Below, piece after piece: positions 7,901-16,014 of a stretch of 47,400 nt of DNA (position 1 is its first letter; each line of letters opens with the position of its first letter). The translations under genes were made by a program, and so were the position numbers. Origin of the DNA: an uncultured Coriobacteriaceae bacterium (GTDB taxonomy: Bacteria; Actinomycetota; Coriobacteriia; Coriobacteriales; Atopobiaceae); the NCBI GenBank assembly GCA_948439405.1, contig CAOJNB010000012.1:1-47400 (forward strand), given 5' to 3'. Under the pieces are notes generated by a model. The model had not been told where the DNA came from, did no database searches, and saw only the letters and a program-made list of their open reading frames with translations.

Positions 7901-9013
7901 ATGGAGTATCGCGAGCTGCCGCGCGGTGGCGAGAGGATCAGCGTCATCGGGGTCGGGACGAGCGTCATCGGCGAGTCTGAGCCCGCCGAGGCCCAGGCGA
8001 CCTTCGAGGAGGCCCTCGCCTCCGGCATCAACTACGTCGACCTCGCCGCGGGCCACGGCGGCGCCTTCCCCGCGCTGGGGGCGGCGCTGCGCGCGGGCGC
8101 GGCCGGGAGACGCGGCGACCTGATGCTCCAGGTCCACTTCGGCAACGACTTCGACCGCGAGACCGGCGCGTACGCCTGGACGGGCGACCTGGAGACGATG
8201 CGGCGCTCGGTGGACTGGCAGCTCTCGGAGCTCGGCACGGACTACATCGACTTCGCGTTCATCCACTGCGTGGACGCCGAGGCGGACCTCGAGAGCTTCG
8301 TGCATGGCGGAGCGCTCGACCACGTCATCCGCCTGCGCGACGAGGGGGTCGTGCGCCACCTCGGCCTCTCGAGCCACACGCCCTCGCTCGCCCACCGCGG
8401 GCTGGACCTCGGCGTCATCGACATGCTCATGTTCAGCGTCAATCCCGTGTACGACTACGGCAAGGGCGACTACGGCATCGGCGAGGTCCCCGAGCGCCAG
8501 GCCCTCTACCGCCGCTGCGAGGCGGAGGGCGTCGGGATCGCGGTGATGAAGCCCTTCGCCGGCGGCCAGCTCCTCGACGCCGGGACCTCGCCCTTCGGCG
8601 CGGCGCTCACGCCGTTCCAGTGCCTGCAGTACGCCCTCGACAAGCCGGCGGTGCTCACGGCGCTGCCCGGCGTCCGCAGCCGCCGCGAGCTGCGGGAGGC
8701 GCTCGCCTTCCTCGAGGCGTCGCCGGAGGAGCGCGACTACGCCGTGCTCTCCGAGTTCGCGCCGGTCGAGGCGGAGGGCGCGTGCGTGTACTGCAACCAC
8801 TGCCAGCCGTGCCCCGCGGGCCTCAACGTGGCCCTCATCAACAAGTACTACGACCTCGACCTCGCCGGCGACCCGCTCGCGGCCGGGCACTACGCGAAGC
8901 TCGAGCCCAAGGCGGGCGACTGCGTGGGGTGCGGTCACTGCGACGAGCGATGCCCGTTCAAGGTCACGCAGTCCGCACGCATGCGCGAGATCGCCGCGCA
9001 CTTCGGGGCCTGA
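7901..9013 (+). CDS. Aldo/keto reductase with C-terminal 4Fe-4S ferredoxin domain
   Basis: This is a 370-residue oxidoreductase. An aldo/keto reductase barrel (residues ~1-280; GVGTSVIGESE near the start, LGTDYIDFAFIHC, GVVRHLGLSSH, GIAVMKPFAGGQLL) is followed by two cysteine clusters. These are CVYCNHCQPCP at ~294-304 and CVGCGHCDERCP at ~341-352, consistent with one or two 4Fe-4S clusters. This architecture is common in anaerobes, where the reductase may take electrons from ferredoxin-type donors. The start is ATG 7901 after GGAGAGGGAGGGG; an upstream in-frame ATG at 7814 would overlap the preceding gene. A strong terminator follows. Confidence 0.88.
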   Translation: MEYRELPRGGERISVIGVGTSVIGESEPAEAQATFEEALASGINYVDLAAGHGGAFPALGAALRAGAAGRRGDLMLQVHFGNDFDRETGAYAWTGDLETMRRSVDWQLSELGTDYIDFAFIHCVDAEADLESFVHGGALDHVIRLRDEGVVRHLGLSSHTPSLAHRGLDLGVIDMLMFSVNPVYDYGKGDYGIGEVPERQALYRRCEAEGVGIAVMKPFAGGQLLDAGTSPFGAALTPFQCLQYALDKPAVLTALPGVRSRRELREALAFLEASPEERDYAVLSEFAPVEAEGACVYCNHCQPCPAGLNVALINKYYDLDLAGDPLAAGHYAKLEPKAGDCVGCGHCDERCPFKVTQSARMREIAAHFGA

Positions 9014-9049
9014 GGCCGCCGCGCGCCCCGGCGCTTGCCCTCCGTCGCC

Positions 9050-9095
9050 CCCCCTCCCGCACCGTCGCGCGGGGGGGGGTTACTTTCTTCCTTTG
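9050..9095 (+). terminator. Intrinsic terminator of the aldo/keto reductase
   Basis: An 11-bp GC stem (9050-9060 with 9069-9079, one T-G pair) ends in nine consecutive G and is followed by TTACTTTCTTCCTTT, a good T-rich tail. Repeat copy B begins directly in that tail. Confidence 0.8.
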
Positions 9096-9266
9096 CGTCG
9101 CGTACGCGCCAACTGGGCGAACGTGACCCGAATCCGTGCGTACGCGCAAGCGGAGCGCGCTCGCCGACCGCGCATGCCGCTCGCGGAACCGTCCCGAACT
9201 TATGCGCACGAACGGAAACGGCCTCCGTTTGTCCAGTTGGCAGGCAAGGAATCCATAGGAAGACGG
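9084..9266. repeat. Dispersed long inverted repeat, copy B
   Basis: The left outer arm contains CGCCAACTGGGCGAACG (9107-9123) and the right arm GTTTGTCCAGTTGGCAGGCA (9227-9246), so both arms are of the CAACTGG type. The inner cores are CGAATCCGTGCGTACGCGC (from 9129) and GAACTTATGCGCACGAACG (from 9196). The centre (CTCGCCGACCGCGCATGCC region) is the reverse complement of the centre of copy C. The element starts in the T-tail of the upstream terminator. Confidence 0.85.
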
Positions 9267-9451
9267 ACCACCCCCGTCGGACGTTGCGGCAATGTTGAAG
9301 GTGTGGTGTAGCCGTCGCCCTGCGAACGGCAGGCATGCCCGGCGTCGGGCGCCCACTGGTACCCTATGCGGTGTCGCGCCCGGACCAAGCAGCCGTCCGC
9401 CGGGCGCCAGCCCACGGTCCGATGGGCGTCCGTTCCGGGAGGTGAGTCGAG
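9267..9451. other. Upstream region of the glycosyltransferase gene
   Basis: No gene was recognised here. It contains a possible -10 box, TACCCT at 9360-9365, without a clear -35 box. GC-rich partial repeats (GGGCGCCC and GGGCGCC) lie on either side of it. Confidence 0.3.
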
Positions 9452-10525
9452 GTGGCGTCTGCGAAGGCCCCCATGGTGTCGGTGATCATGCCGGTCTACA
9501 ACGTGGAGGGGTTCGTGACGCGAGCCGTCGAGAGCCTCCAGGGCCAGACCTTCTCCGACTTCGAGCTCATCGCCGTCGACGACGGCTCCACCGACCGCTC
9601 GGGCCAGATCCTCGACCGACTCGCCGAGCGCGACATCCGCCTCGAGGTCGTCCACACCGAGAACGGCGGCGCCCCCGCGGCCCGCAACCTCGCGCTCGAC
9701 CGCGCGCACGGCACCTACGTCTACTTCATGGACGCCGACGACTGGTGCGACCCCTACATGCTCGAGGACATGGTCGGCGTCATGCAGCGCTTCGAGCTCG
9801 AGCTGCTCGTGTGCGGCTTCTTCATCGACACCTACGTCTCCGACGACGAGGAGCACCTCACCGAGGTCAAGTCGTACCCCTCGACCGTGTTCCCCACGCA
9901 GGCGGAGTTCCGGCAGAGGGCCTACGAGCTGTTCGACCGCAACCTTCTCTACACCCCCTGGAACAAGCTCTTCCTGCGCTCGCGCATCGAGGAGCTGGGC
10001 ATCCGCTTCCGCGCCACCTTCATGGACGACTTCCCCTTCGTGCTCGACTACGTCCGCGACGTCGAGCGCGTCGGCGTCATGGAGGAGGCCTACTACCACT
10101 TCACCCGCGCGCGCGGCGAGTCCGAGACGAGCCGCTGGCGCCCCAACCTCTACGAGAAGCGCGAGGAGGAGCACGACTGGATGCTCTCCCTCTACGGGCA
10201 CTGGGGGCTGCTCGACGACGAGGCGAGCATGGAGATGGTGCAGCGCCGCTACATCGAGCGGCTCGTGGGCTGCATCGAGAACGTGTGCGACCCGGCCTGC
10301 GAGCTCACCGACGCGGAGAAGCGTCTGGTCATCGAGCGGATGATCTCCACCGAGCGCGCCCAGGAGGCGTGCCGGGCCGCCCGTCCGCGCTCGCGGATGA
10401 TGAAGGTGATGCTCTCCCCGATCCGCCGTCGCGACGCGCGGCTGACCTTCATGGAGGGGCGTCTGATCTCGTTCGTGCGCAGGCACGACACCCGCCTGTT
10501 CACCACGCTCAAGGCATCGCGCTAG
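9452..10525 (+). CDS. Family 2 glycosyltransferase
   Basis: This 357-residue GT-A fold glycosyltransferase transfers a sugar from a nucleotide-sugar donor, probably to a cell-surface polymer. The N-terminal domain is textbook: VSVIMPVYNVEGFVTRAVES, ELIAVDDGSTDRSG, ENGGAPAARNLAL and the metal-binding DxD motif in YFMDADDW (~residue 95). The C-terminal half is helical and carries many Arg. The start is GTG 9452 with GGGAGGTGAG as ribosome-binding site. It stands alone: no other polysaccharide genes flank it, so the acceptor cannot be inferred. Confidence 0.88.
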   Translation: MASAKAPMVSVIMPVYNVEGFVTRAVESLQGQTFSDFELIAVDDGSTDRSGQILDRLAERDIRLEVVHTENGGAPAARNLALDRAHGTYVYFMDADDWCDPYMLEDMVGVMQRFELELLVCGFFIDTYVSDDEEHLTEVKSYPSTVFPTQAEFRQRAYELFDRNLLYTPWNKLFLRSRIEELGIRFRATFMDDFPFVLDYVRDVERVGVMEEAYYHFTRARGESETSRWRPNLYEKREEEHDWMLSLYGHWGLLDDEASMEMVQRRYIERLVGCIENVCDPACELTDAEKRLVIERMISTERAQEACRAARPRSRMMKVMLSPIRRRDARLTFMEGRLISFVRRHDTRLFTTLKASR

Positions 10526-10565
10526 GGCCGCGAGAGCCCGCGCCTTCCGCACGCCCGCGTCCGCG

Positions 10566-11498
10566 CTAGCGCAGGCCCAGCCAGCGCTCCCATCCGTCGG
10601 CGTCGCGCTGCGCCTGGGCGTAGCCCAACTCGTAGGCGGCGCGCAGGGCGTCGTGGTCGGTGCTGGTGTTGGCGACGGGCATGTCCTCCGGGTAGAACAC
10701 GTAGGCGCGGCCGGTCCGCTCCAGGTGCTCCAGCTCGTCGCAGATCCGGTTGTAGTGCGCCCAGCGGGCGAGGGCCGCCTCGACGACCTTGGGCCAGCGG
10801 CGGTACACGATGCGGTAGAGGGCGCGCATGACGGGGTCCGCCGGCCGCTTGCGGTAGCCGCGCGGCTGCGTGCGGACGACGAAGACGCGCGCCCACCCCT
10901 CGTCGAGCGCCGCGCGCAGCGGGATGCCCCACGAGGTGCCGAGGCCGCCGTCCATGTAGGTGCGGCCGTCGAAGGTGGGCGGCGGCATGATGAAGGGCAT
11001 CGTCGAGCTCGCGCGCACGCGGCAGAGCAGGTCCTCCAGGCAGTCCACGTCCCTACGCGACCAGGTGATCGTCTCGCCGGTGGCGCGGTCGAAGCCGTCG
11101 ATGCGGAAGTCCGCCGGGTTGGCGAGGTAGGCGTCCCAGTCGTACTCCATCGTCGCGCCCGTGCCGACCAGCCCCCGGCTGAGGTCCATGTAGAGGTACT
11201 GCGCGTCGAAGTAGCCCCTCCCGCGCAGGAAGGTGCCGATGCCGCCGAGGCGGGGGTCCTCGACGATGTCGACGAAGGACGCCCTCGTGCGCGCGACGTC
11301 GCGCGACAGGTAGTTTGCCGCGTGCGTGGAGCCGGCGGAGATGCCGTAGACGACGGGGAAGTTGATGTTGCGCTCGAGCAGCGTGGCGACCGCGCCGGCG
11401 GTGTAGCTGGCGCGCATGCCGCCACCCTCGAGGACCAGGGCGCAGCCCTCGACGTTGACGGCCATGTCGGCCGCGGTCTGTGCGTTGCATGCCTTCAT
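10566..11498 (-). CDS. Patatin-like phospholipase
   Basis: This 310-residue serine lipase-like protein is of the RssA/YjjU type. The oxyanion-hole motif GGGMR is at residues 25-29, the nucleophile elbow GISAG is at 52-56 (Ser54), and the Asp of the Ser-Asp dyad is in YMDGGLG. It probably hydrolyses acyl esters of membrane lipids; the substrate is unknown. The start ATG (11496-11498) lies 7 nt after a TATAGT -10 box with no ribosome-binding site, so the mRNA is predicted to be leaderless. It is convergent with the glycosyltransferase gene, 40 bp apart. Confidence 0.85.
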   Translation of the reverse strand: MKACNAQTAADMAVNVEGCALVLEGGGMRASYTAGAVATLLERNINFPVVYGISAGSTHAANYLSRDVARTRASFVDIVEDPRLGGIGTFLRGRGYFDAQYLYMDLSRGLVGTGATMEYDWDAYLANPADFRIDGFDRATGETITWSRRDVDCLEDLLCRVRASSTMPFIMPPPTFDGRTYMDGGLGTSWGIPLRAALDEGWARVFVVRTQPRGYRKRPADPVMRALYRIVYRRWPKVVEAALARWAHYNRICDELEHLERTGRAYVFYPEDMPVANTSTDHDALRAAYELGYAQAQRDADGWERWLGLR

Positions 11499-11505
11499 GG
11501 GGGTC

Positions 11506-11511
11506 ACTATA
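11506..11511 (-). promoter_or_regulatory. -10 box for a leaderless patatin transcript
   Basis: TATAGT read on the minus strand is separated by exactly 7 nt from the start codon. Transcription would begin at or next to the A of ATG. No convincing -35 box is visible. Confidence 0.6.
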
Positions 11512-11595
11512 GCGCTGCCGCGGCCCGCCGGTCCGGCTCGCCCCGGTCCGCCCTGGCCGGTTCGAGGCGCTTGGGATCTCGGACAGGGGGATGGG

Positions 11596-11778
11596 TCTTC
11601 CTTTCGGACCCTTGTCTGCCAACTGGGCAAACGTGGGGCGATTCCGTTCGTACGCATAAGTCCGGGAGGGTTCCGCGAGCGGCATGCGCGGTCGGCGAGC
11701 GTGCCCCGCTTGTGCGTACGCACGGATTCGGGCTCCGTTTCCGCAGGTCGCATGCAAGGACGGCGAAGGAGACAAGGA
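11596..11778. repeat. Dispersed long inverted repeat, copy C
   Basis: The left arm contains CTTGTCTGCCAACTGGGCAA (11611-11630), of the CAACTGG type. The right arm has CCGCAGGTCGCATGCAAGG (11741-11759), of the GACCTGCGG type, so the arms are a mixed pair. The inner cores are GATTCCGTTCGTACGCATAAG (from 11640) and CTTGTGCGTACGCACGGATT (from 11709). The centre is the same as in copy B but inverted. It fills the space between the patatin promoter and the 3' end of the broken regulator, with the right end in GAAGGAGAC next to a GC-rich hairpin. Confidence 0.85.
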
Positions 11779-11822
11779 ACCCCGCACCTCCGAGGGGCGT
11801 CGCCGGTGCCCCCGCCCCGCGC

Positions 11823-12575
11823 CTAGGCGTCGCGGTAGGAGTCGGCGATGACCTCGAGGAAGTTCTCGTAGGTGGGCTCGGCGACGATGCGCTCCACGTA
11901 GCGCCTGTTCGAGACGAGGCCGGAGAGGCTGTGCCACAGCGAGTAGGCCACGGGGTTGTCGCGCTCGATGCACACGAGCATGACGAGGCGGACGCCGGAG
12001 CCCCTGCCGGCGCCCCAGTCGACCTCGCGCTCGACGATGGCGACGCTCACGAACGTGCGGTCGGTGACGGGCGCGTCCGGATGCGGCATCGCGACCATGT
12101 GGCCCATGTAGGTGTTGGTGAACTCCTCGTGGGCAAGCGCCTCTCGGTGCAGCGAGACATGCGCCGGGGGGGGGTGCACTCCTCGGCCTGCTTGCAGACG
12201 ATCCGGATTGCCTCGTCCTTCGTGGCGATGGGCCCGACGTAGAACATGTCGCGGTCGAACACGTCCACGAGGTCCTCGGGGCGCGAGAACCCGCTCAGGG
12301 CGAGGTTGATCTTGTTGTACTCGTCGTCGGAGAGGAACAGCCCGATGGGGATGGCGCCCGTCTGGCGGGCGACGGCCCGGTCCGTGGTGAGCACCGCGTC
12401 GTAGGAGTCCAGGTCGCAGGTCTCGACCGCCTGCGGGCCGACGATGTCGATGGTCTGGATCTGGTCGGGGAACCACTGCTTGAGCTTCTGCTGGATGAGG
12501 ATCGTGTTGCTCTTGCGCTCCGGCGAGACGATGAGCACGCGCTTCGAGTCCTCCAGGTAGGGGTGGGACTGCAGG
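11823..12575 (-). pseudogene. 5'-truncated, frameshifted PTS-type transcriptional regulator (EIIB-like plus EIIA-like domains)
   Basis: This is the C-terminal remainder of a PRD/PTS-modulated regulator (BglG/LicR/MtlR type). An EIIB-like segment (SKRVLIVSPERKSNTILIQQ ... DSYDAVLTTD) is followed by an EIIA-like segment with a candidate phosphorylation His in GHMVAMPHP. The DNA-binding and PRD domains expected in front are missing: homology stops at LQSHPYLEDS near 12575, where the truncated HAD gene begins on the other strand. The frame also changes at a 9-base G run (12165-12173; C on the coding strand). One added base would restore continuity from AEECTPPP to HVSLHREAL. No PTS permease is nearby. 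Confidence 0.75.
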
Positions 12576-13064
12576 CTCGACGTCCATGTGCTGTGCGGCT
12601 CGTGCAAGGGCATGGAGGACACCATGCCGGGCTACCTCAACCGCGAGATCATCTTCGAAGCCGACTCCGTGCCCGACTTCCCGGTCGTCAAGCTCAACAT
12701 CTACTGTCCTGACGGGCCGGAGGCAATGCGGGGGCTTCGGGACGAGCTCGAGACGGCCGTGCCGGGACTCAGCTTCATGATGCCGTCCTACGACGTGATC
12801 GTGACCGCTCCCAAGGGCTGGGGCAAGGCGCAGGCCATCGACGTTCTGTGCGAGCGGCTCGGCATCGGGCTCGACCAGGTGGTCGCCTTCGGTGACGCCG
12901 GCAACGACGTGGAGATGCTCGAGCACGTGCCCAATTCGGTCGCCGTCGCCAACGCGACGCCGGAGGCCAAGGCCGCCGCGCGCTACGTGATCGGCAGCTG
13001 CGAGGACGGGGCGGTCGCCGAGGCGCTGGAGCTGCTCGCCGCCGGCGTGTGGCCCTTCGGGTAA
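12576..13064 (+). pseudogene. N-terminally truncated HAD phosphatase (Cof type)
   Basis: This open frame of ~162 codons matches residues 115-275 of the intact HAD phosphatase immediately downstream. The match begins at LDVHVL (12576) and continues through VPDFPV, WGKAQAIDVLCE, the motif IV FGDAGND and the shared C-terminus WPFG. The catalytic DxDxT nucleophile region is absent, so it cannot be an active enzyme. GTG 12588 is the first start-like codon and has no good ribosome-binding site. Its missing 5' end and that of the divergent regulator were probably lost in the same deletion. Confidence 0.8.
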
Positions 13065-13123
13065 CGTGCGGGAGGCGGGCCGGGCGCACGCGTGGCGCCC
13101 GCGGACGAGAACGGGGGAGGCCC

Positions 13124-13951
13124 ATGGCGTCGCATGATATCAAGCTGGTGCTCACCGACATCGATAGCACGATCCTGCCGCGGGGATGCGAGGAGATCTC
13201 CGAACGCATGGTCGCCGCGATGCGCGCCTGCCGCGAGGCCGGCATCAGGGTGGCAGCCGCCACCGGGCGGACGATGGGCATGTTGCTCCCGGTGCTCGGG
13301 GGTCGTGCCGACCTCGCCGCGACCGCCGTCCTCGCCAATGGCATGAGGACCTACCTCGACGGTTCGGTCGCCGACGAGCGCGCCGTGGCACCCGACGTCC
13401 TGCGCCGCCTCGCGGCGTTCGTGGACGAGCGGCCGGGGTGCGGCATGTACGCCATCGACGACGGCCTCGACGTCCACGTGCTGCGCGGGACCTACGGGCA
13501 CAACTTCGAGGAGTCCGCCCCGCTGCTCGGCACGGTGACGGCCGAGGAGGACCCGGTGCCCGACTTCCCCGTCATCAAGCTCAACATGTTCTGCCCGGGT
13601 GCCCCGGAGGACCTGGCCCGCTTCTGCGCGGAGGCCGAGGAGGCCGTCCCCGAGCTCCACTTCATGATGCCGTCGCCCGACGTCGTCAACACGTCGCTGC
13701 GCGGCTGGGGCAAGGGACCTGCGATCGAGGCCCTCTGCGAGCTGATGGGCATCGGGCTCGACCAGGCGGTCGCCTTCGGCGACGCCGGCAACGACATCGA
13801 GATGCTCGAGACGGTGCCCAACTCCGTCGCCGTCGCCAACGCGACGCCCGAGGCCAAGGCCGCCGCCCGCTACGAGATCGGCTCCTGCGCGGACGACGCC
13901 GTCGCCAAGGCGCTCGAGCGGCTCGCCGCCGGGGAGTGGCCCTTCGGGTAG
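13124..13951 (+). CDS. HAD-superfamily hydrolase, Cof/YidA type
   Basis: This is an intact 275-residue phosphatase of the Cof subfamily, typically acting on sugar phosphates or other small phosphorylated metabolites. Motif I is DIDSTIL (Asp nucleophile at about residue 12), then AAATGRT (motif II), a cap domain at ~85-200, GWGKGPAIEAL (motif III Lys region) and FGDAGNDIEM (motif IV). The start is ATG 13124 after CGGGGGAGG. It is a tandem paralogue of the truncated copy upstream, with near-identical C-terminal 80 residues. Confidence 0.88.
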   Translation: MASHDIKLVLTDIDSTILPRGCEEISERMVAAMRACREAGIRVAAATGRTMGMLLPVLGGRADLAATAVLANGMRTYLDGSVADERAVAPDVLRRLAAFVDERPGCGMYAIDDGLDVHVLRGTYGHNFEESAPLLGTVTAEEDPVPDFPVIKLNMFCPGAPEDLARFCAEAEEAVPELHFMMPSPDVVNTSLRGWGKGPAIEALCELMGIGLDQAVAFGDAGNDIEMLETVPNSVAVANATPEAKAAARYEIGSCADDAVAKALERLAAGEWPFG

Positions 13952-14116
13952 CGCCTGGCACGCGGCGCGGGCGCGCCGCCCTTCTCATGAAAACCTGCGT
14001 TGCCCTCGAGGGCTGGACCGGCCTTTCGAGAGGGTCTGCCCTGACGTTTCCCGACGCTGGGCCGTTCATCCGCGCCCGCGCCGCGCGCTGCTCTGTCTTG
14101 CCGAAAGGCAGTAAAA

Positions 14117-14145
14117 TTGACGTCATATACATTGTTAGAAATGCA
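14117..14145 (+). promoter_or_regulatory. AT-rich promoter region of the toxin-antitoxin operon
   Basis: This is a conspicuously AT-rich stretch in very GC-rich DNA. It has TTGACG at 14117-14122 as a likely -35 box and several weak -10 candidates around 14135-14145. The region includes short palindromes (GACGTC, ATGCAT) that could be antitoxin operators. TAAGGAG at 14155-14161 is the ribosome-binding site. Confidence 0.45.
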
Positions 14146-14166
14146 TGAAAGTCGTAAGGAGAAGCA

Positions 14167-14496
14167 ATGGGAAACGCGGGTAGGATTCTCAGGAACATGG
14201 TTCCCATCAGCGACCTCAACCGAGGCAAGGCGAGCCAGGTCATCGGACGCGTGGAGCAGGGGGAGGCGGTGGTAGTCGTGCGCAACAACGCGCCCGTGGC
14301 GGTGATGATCTCTCCGGAGGAGTACGAGCGCCTCCAGGACCTCGAGGAGGACTTCGAGCTGCTCTCGATCGCGGCGAGCAGGATGAGCCTGGGCGACCCT
14401 TCGGAGTGGCTCACCATGGAACAGGTCATGGAGAAGCTCGGCGTCACCCGGGAGGAGCTCGACGCCATCGAGGTCGCCGACGAGGACATCGAATGA
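14167..14496 (+). CDS. Phd/YefM-family antitoxin
   Basis: This is a 109-residue antitoxin. The N-terminal Phd fold (ILRNMVPISDLNRGKASQVI, then AVVVVRNNAPVAVMISPEEY) binds the operator as a dimer. The acidic, helical C-terminus (~70-109) is expected to wrap and neutralise the toxin. Its TGA stop (14494-14496) overlaps the toxin ATG (14493), the usual coupling that keeps antitoxin in excess. Autorepression through the AT-rich upstream region is likely by family analogy. Confidence 0.88.
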   Translation: MGNAGRILRNMVPISDLNRGKASQVIGRVEQGEAVVVVRNNAPVAVMISPEEYERLQDLEEDFELLSIAASRMSLGDPSEWLTMEQVMEKLGVTREELDAIEVADEDIE

Positions 14497-14819
14497 GCGT
14501 CTGGGAGGTGTGCTGGAAGTCGGAGGCGCTCAGGGACCTCGAGCGCCTGGATGCTTCGAAGGCACGTCGGGTCCTTGCACAGGTGCGTCGCGTCGCCCTC
14601 AACCCGCGTCCGCGCAGCCAGGGAGGGTACGGCAAACCTCTCGGCAACAAGGGAGGCCTCGACCTCGTCGGGCTCTGCGAGGTGAAGCTCTGGGGTGACG
14701 GCATACGTGTCATCTATGGCCTGGAGGAGCGGGAGGGGAAGATGGTCGTCGTTGTCGTTGGGCTTCGCTCCGACAACGAGGTCTATCGTCTGGCTGCCAG
14801 GAGGATGCGCAGGCGGTAG
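14493..14819 (+). CDS. RelE/ParE-family toxin
   Basis: This 108-residue basic protein has the RelE/YoeB-like fold: WEVCWKSEALRDLERLD, ARRVLAQVRRVALNP, a central KPLGNKGGLD loop, then LCEVKLWGDGIRVIYGLEE and a basic C-terminus. RelE-type toxins cleave ribosome-bound mRNA; ParE-type relatives inhibit gyrase. The pairing with a Phd/YefM antitoxin favours RelE-type RNase activity. It overlaps the antitoxin gene by 4 bp. Confidence 0.85.
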   Translation: MSVWEVCWKSEALRDLERLDASKARRVLAQVRRVALNPRPRSQGGYGKPLGNKGGLDLVGLCEVKLWGDGIRVIYGLEEREGKMVVVVVGLRSDNEVYRLAARRMRRR

Positions 14820-14991
14820 GGCGTGACGCCCGTCGTCATCAGATTCTCTCCTCCGCATGATTGCCCTCCTCAGTCCGCAAGCGGTACTCATGGGCCCCTC
14901 CTCGATTCGGTGGCCGATGTGGGTGCGAACCAGGGCGCGAGAGGGTAATATGACAAAGCCGGACAAATCACGCCTAACGAAGGGGGCACGC

Positions 14992-15978
14992 ATGCCGACC
15001 GCAGCTACCGACGGCAACGTCTACATCCCGATGGACCAGCGCGAGGGCGAGGTGGCGACCGTCTACTTCACCCGCGACCTGTCCGCCAAGGGCATGGAGA
15101 AGGTGTACGAGAAGGTCAACCAGAAGATCGGCTCCGAGAAGGTCGCCGTGAAGCTCCACACCGGCGAGCCCAAGGGTCCGAACATCATCCCACCGGCGTG
15201 GGTCAAGGAGTTCATCGCCGACGAGTCCCCGAACGCCACCATCATCGAGACCAACACCGCCTACGACGGCGGCCGCTACACCACCGAGAACCACCGCGAG
15301 ACCCTGAAGGTCAACGGCTGGGACTTCTGCCCGGTCGACATCACCGACGCCGAGGGCACCGCGAAGCTGCCTGTCGCCGGCGCCAAGTGGATCCCGGAGA
15401 TCACGGTCGGCAAGAGCATGCTCGACTACGAGAACCTGATCGTGCTCACCCACTTCAAGGGCCACGGCATGGCCGGCTTCGGCGGCTCCGACAAGAACCT
15501 GGGCATCGGCTGCGCCGACGGCCGCATCGGCAAGGTGGACATCCACAGCTCCAACGGCAAGAACTTCGACATCCTCGAAGAGGAGCTGATGGAGCGCATC
15601 ACCGAGTCCACCAAGGGCACCATCGACTTCTTCGGCGAGCACGTCACCTACGTCAACGTCATGCGCAACATGTCCGTGGACTGCGACTGCGCCGGCGTGG
15701 ACGCCGCCCCGGTCGTGACCCCGAACGTGGGCATCCTGTCCTCCACCGACATCTGCGCCGTGGACTCCGCCTGCATCGACCTCGTCTGGGCGATGAAGCC
15801 GGAGGACAACCACGACCTCAAGGAGCGCATCGAGAGCCTGCGCGGCCTGCGCCAGCTCACCTACATGCAGGAGCTCGGCATGGGCACCATGCGCTACAAG
15901 CTGATCGACCTGGACAACGGCGGCGTGGAGATCGACCCCGCCGAGGCCGTCGCCCACTGCGTCCCGTTCGAGGGCTAG
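14992..15978 (+). CDS. DUF362-domain protein, likely highly expressed
   Basis: This 328-residue protein of the DUF362 family has unknown function; relatives often carry ferredoxin domains. Recognisable stretches are KVAVKLHTGEPKG, IIETNTAYDGGRY, LTHFKGHGMAGFGGSDKNLG and GAKWIPEITVGK. Cysteines occur singly or as DCDCAG, with no CxxCxxC cluster, so no standard 4Fe-4S domain is present. Codon choice is as restricted as in the ribosomal genes here (nearly all GAG, AAG, ATC, AAC), which suggests high expression. The preferred start is ATG 14992 after AAGGGGGCAC. ATG 14950, next to a possible TAATAT box, is an alternative. Confidence 0.8.
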   Translation: MPTAATDGNVYIPMDQREGEVATVYFTRDLSAKGMEKVYEKVNQKIGSEKVAVKLHTGEPKGPNIIPPAWVKEFIADESPNATIIETNTAYDGGRYTTENHRETLKVNGWDFCPVDITDAEGTAKLPVAGAKWIPEITVGKSMLDYENLIVLTHFKGHGMAGFGGSDKNLGIGCADGRIGKVDIHSSNGKNFDILEEELMERITESTKGTIDFFGEHVTYVNVMRNMSVDCDCAGVDAAPVVTPNVGILSSTDICAVDSACIDLVWAMKPEDNHDLKERIESLRGLRQLTYMQELGMGTMRYKLIDLDNGGVEIDPAEAVAHCVPFEG

Positions 15979-16014
15979 CCCCGAGCGCTCGCATCGACTG
16001 AGCAGCGGCTGCGA

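Noticed and set aside
5062..8031. Very long minus-strand open frame opposite truA and neighbours (989 codons)
   Set aside because: It is antisense to well-recognised genes, has no family motif and is explained by extreme GC content. The same applies to the long frames at 16365-19025 (-), 21461-23743 (-), 25702-29121 (+), 31819-34383 (+) and 38745-41969 (+).
8935..9356. Recurring peptide pattern VRTHK..RTHGFG in frames through repeat copies B, C and others
   Set aside because: It arises from the DNA repeat, appears on either strand depending on copy orientation, and has no ribosome-binding site. It is a shadow of the inverted repeat rather than a protein family. Only copy A lies in a real gene.
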